From Spirochaeta sp. (lineage in GTDB: Bacteria; Spirochaetota; Spirochaetia; DSM-2461): 7,214 nucleotides of DNA. Position 1 is the first letter of the stretch. Each line of letters starts with the position of its first letter. Where the stretch lies: the NCBI GenBank assembly GCA_030635565.1, contig DAOVYP010000108.1, forward strand, positions 1 to 7,214, written 5' to 3'. The notes beneath the pieces are model-generated. The model saw only the letters and a list, made by a program, of their open reading frames with translations, ran no database searches and had not been told where the DNA came from. Position numbers and translations under genes: made by a program. Positions 5,111 through 7,214 of the stretch are shown in pieces.

Positions 5111-7210
5111 TCATGAAAAAAGAAAATTCTCAAGATCCCTGAGGACTCCTTCCAGACTTTTAATACTCCTGCCGGTCTCAGGAAGTGAATCGAGAAAAAG
5201 TGGCCCGTACCGTTTACGGCAGACTCGGGAGTCGAAAACCAGCACCGCTCCGTGGTCGTCACTCCGGCGCATGAGCCGCCCGAAACCCTGACGGAAACGG
5301 GTCACCGCCTCGGGCAGGGTGAGCTGCATGAACGGATTCCCACCGGCCGCGGCCAGAGCTTCCCTCCTGGCCTGTGATACCGGATTCATCGGCGGCCGGA
5401 ATGGAAGCCTCGTAATGATAACCAGGCTCAAAGATTCGCCTGGAACGTCCACCCCTTCCCAAAAGGAATCGGTGGCGAAGAGGACGCTTGATGGATTCTC
5501 CCGGAACCTCTTCAGCAAGCGACCTCTGTCGTCATCCCCCTGGGCGAGAAGCATGGGACCGCCGGCTCCAAGCTTTTTCCTGACACCCCTCAAGGTCCGC
5601 CTTAGGGTTTCATAAGAGGTGAACAACAAAAGTGCATGACCTCCGGAGAGATCCAGGGCACCGGAAACGGCGGTAACGAGAAACGCCTCCCAGGCCTCGG
5701 GATCCTCCGGAGAGGGAGCGTCCATGGGAATGCCGAGAAGTACACGAGAGGCATAATCGAATGGCGAGGAAAAAATACCCTCTGAGGGTTCACGGGATAT
5801 GCGGTCTGCGCCGATTCTGGACTTCCAGTGTTTGAATTCACCGCCTACCGCCAGGGTGGCGGATACGCCAATGACCGTTTCATAAGGCTCCCAGACCGCT
5901 TCACGCATCAATACGGCTACAGACAGGGGGGTTCTATGACAGGCCAGCCATTCATTTCCGTCGGAACGGCGAAACGATTCCAACCAGAAAATCTGATCCG
6001 GGTATTCATCCCGATGCAGAAAGGCATCGGTAACCGACACGGCTTCCTGGAGTCCTGCGCATGTCTGCCGGGACTCGACAGCCAATCCCTCCAGCTCCAT
6101 ATCGGAAGAATCGTCATCCAGATCCCGTATGGCATCTGCAAATCGTCCGACCAGTTCGGACAGAGCCGCTCTGAGTGCTTCCATTGGATCGACAAGACGA
6201 GTGCGTTCCAGATCGTTGACTTCTCCTGACAGCCGGAACTGGCTCTCACCTGCCAGAAGATCCCGACCCAGGGCGTCCAGGGTCTCTGCCCGGGCCCGGG
6301 CGGCGTTGATCAAAGGCGGGATTTCACCGATGAAACGCTCAGTCAATTCCGGTCTTTTTGCGGCCAGCCGGGTCAGGAGTCCACCTCCCCGGCCTCCTTT
6401 CTTCAGATACAGCCGAAAAAAGAATCTGTTGAGTGCCGGCAGGGAAATCGTGGAAGTGAACAGATCGGTAGCACTCTTCTCGGCGTGATGAGCTTCGTCC
6501 AGGATAATCCTCCGGTAAGGAGGTAAGACTACCGATTCATCCGGTCCGGCCCCGTCAAGGCGTGCGGCCAGGTCGGCGAAGAGAAGATGGTGGTTCGCCA
6601 CCAGGACCGAGGATTCCGCCGCCCTGCGCCGGGCTTTCATCAGAAAACATCTGTCGAAATGGGGGCAGAATGACCCCGGGCAGTTGTCGGCTTCACAACG
6701 CACCCTGGCCCAGATTTCATCGGCGGGCTTGAAAGGCAGATCGGATATCGATCCGCTGGAAGATTCATCCGCCCAGTTCCTGATACCTTCCATCCCGTCG
6801 CCTGCTCGAAAGAGGTCATTTTCATTCCCCACTTCCTCCAGACGTTTAAGGCAGAGGTAATTCCCTCTTCCTTTAACAAGAGCTACCTTTAAAGAGATCC
6901 CCAGTACCTCTTTCGCCATAGGAATATCCTTGTCAATCAGCTGCTGCTGCAGGGCGATGGTCGCTGTTGAAATGACGATGCGTTCCTCATTTTCAGAAGC
7001 CCATTTGAGTGCCGGAAGAAGATATGCGAAGGACTTTCCGACACCGGTACCCGCCTCGGCAATCATCGGATGAGCCGAATTAAACGATGCGGCCACCATT
7101 TTCAACAGATCGATCTGTTCCCAGCGGGGCTCATAGGATTCAAGATACTCCGACAACGCGCCGTCGGGCTCCAATACACTTGAGAGCGATTCGATGTCCA
7201 GGGGCACCAT
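5111..7210 (-). CDS. dinG: DinG/XPD-family iron-sulphur ATP-dependent DNA helicase
   Basis: A superfamily 2, 5'-to-3' DNA helicase acting in DNA repair and in removing R-loops or other obstacles at replication forks. The 699 residues show the full motif set in order: Q-like motif YEPRWEQ (26-32), Walker A AEAGTGVGKS (51-60), TATIALQQQL (82-91), DEAH box ILDEAHHAEKSAT (236-248), GVSATL (448-453), LLFTSYETL (528-536), VLFATDSFWEGVDVPG (576-591) and motif VI QGFGRLMRRSDDHG (641-654). Cys120, Cys177, Cys182 and Cys188 have the spacing of the DinG 4Fe-4S ligands (C...C-x4-C-x5-C); Cys172 is an extra. Length is close to E. coli DinG (about 716) and there is no N-terminal exonuclease domain of the Firmicutes type. 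The divergent middle (about 255-430) is the arch region. The ATG at 7210 is plausible (GGAA precedes it), but only four upstream bases are present and no in-frame stop is visible, so a slightly earlier start cannot be excluded. YoaA-like paralogues share this architecture, so the symbol is a family-level assignment. Confidence 0.93.
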   Translation of the reverse strand: MVPLDIESLSSVLEPDGALSEYLESYEPRWEQIDLLKMVAASFNSAHPMIAEAGTGVGKSFAYLLPALKWASENEERIVISTATIALQQQLIDKDIPMAKEVLGISLKVALVKGRGNYLCLKRLEEVGNENDLFRAGDGMEGIRNWADESSSGSISDLPFKPADEIWARVRCEADNCPGSFCPHFDRCFLMKARRRAAESSVLVANHHLLFADLAARLDGAGPDESVVLPPYRRIILDEAHHAEKSATDLFTSTISLPALNRFFFRLYLKKGGRGGGLLTRLAAKRPELTERFIGEIPPLINAARARAETLDALGRDLLAGESQFRLSGEVNDLERTRLVDPMEALRAALSELVGRFADAIRDLDDDSSDMELEGLAVESRQTCAGLQEAVSVTDAFLHRDEYPDQIFWLESFRRSDGNEWLACHRTPLSVAVLMREAVWEPYETVIGVSATLAVGGEFKHWKSRIGADRISREPSEGIFSSPFDYASRVLLGIPMDAPSPEDPEAWEAFLVTAVSGALDLSGGHALLLFTSYETLRRTLRGVRKKLGAGGPMLLAQGDDDRGRLLKRFRENPSSVLFATDSFWEGVDVPGESLSLVIITRLPFRPPMNPVSQARREALAAAGGNPFMQLTLPEAVTRFRQGFGRLMRRSDDHGAVLVFDSRVCRKRYGPLFLDSLPETGRSIKSLEGVLRDLENFLFS

Positions 7211-7214
7211 TTCC

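Noticed and set aside
4930..5142. 70-codon plus-strand ORF in the spacer before the helicase 3' end
   Set aside because: Its only ribosome-site candidate (AAAGGT) is about 10 nt from the ATG, there is no convincing promoter, the sequence is Ser/Arg/Pro-rich without structure, and it overlaps the 3' end of the helicase gene on the other strand.

Overview
This window holds six protein genes, five on the minus strand and one (groES) on the plus strand. The organism is probably a spirochaete (Spirochaetota, Spirochaetaceae-like). This is an inference from three things: a short group-2-type sigma-70 factor whose region 2.4 to 3 wording (EKSRLIRLPLNRANELVQIEK) resembles spirochaetal sigma factors as I remember them; a groES gene that stands alone without groEL; and the co-occurrence of pyruvate phosphate dikinase with a dihydroorotate-dehydrogenase-like protein, as in anaerobic fermenters. 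There are no rRNA, tRNA, CRISPR, phage or insertion-sequence signals. This looks like ordinary chromosomal backbone.

Layout, left to right. Positions 1-1729 (minus) carry the first 576 residues of pyruvate phosphate dikinase (ppdK); its C-terminal third lies off the left edge. A candidate promoter (1768-1796) and an intrinsic terminator (1825-1859) separate it from a 280-residue sigma-70 factor (1873-2715, minus), whose start is fixed by an AGGAGG ribosome binding site. Upstream of the sigma gene are an AT-rich presumptive promoter region and a small composite repeat (2884-2936). Next is an unrecognised 117-codon gene (2941-3294, minus). It diverges from groES (3461-3727, plus), which has a good sigma-70-type promoter (3356-3385), no CIRCE heat-shock operator, and its own strong terminator (3752-3786).

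Between the convergent groES and the next minus-strand gene lies the most unusual structure: a 92-bp nested palindrome (3815-3906). It consists of two palindromic units that are also reverse complements of each other, like a BIME or REP pair. To its right come a DHOD-like flavoprotein (3925-4896, minus) that lacks the usual catalytic cysteine, a 214-bp spacer with no convincing gene, and a complete or nearly complete DinG/XPD-family iron-sulphur helicase (5111-7210, minus), whose start sits four bases from the right edge.

Functionally the genes are housekeeping: PEP/pyruvate interconversion, transcription initiation, chaperonin cofactor, a flavoprotein of uncertain role and a DNA repair or replication helicase. 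No single operon or defence system is apparent. Apart from the nested palindrome, the points worth following are regulatory: the solitary groES without CIRCE, its possible ribosome-site hairpin, and the nearly leaderless promoter of the unknown gene.
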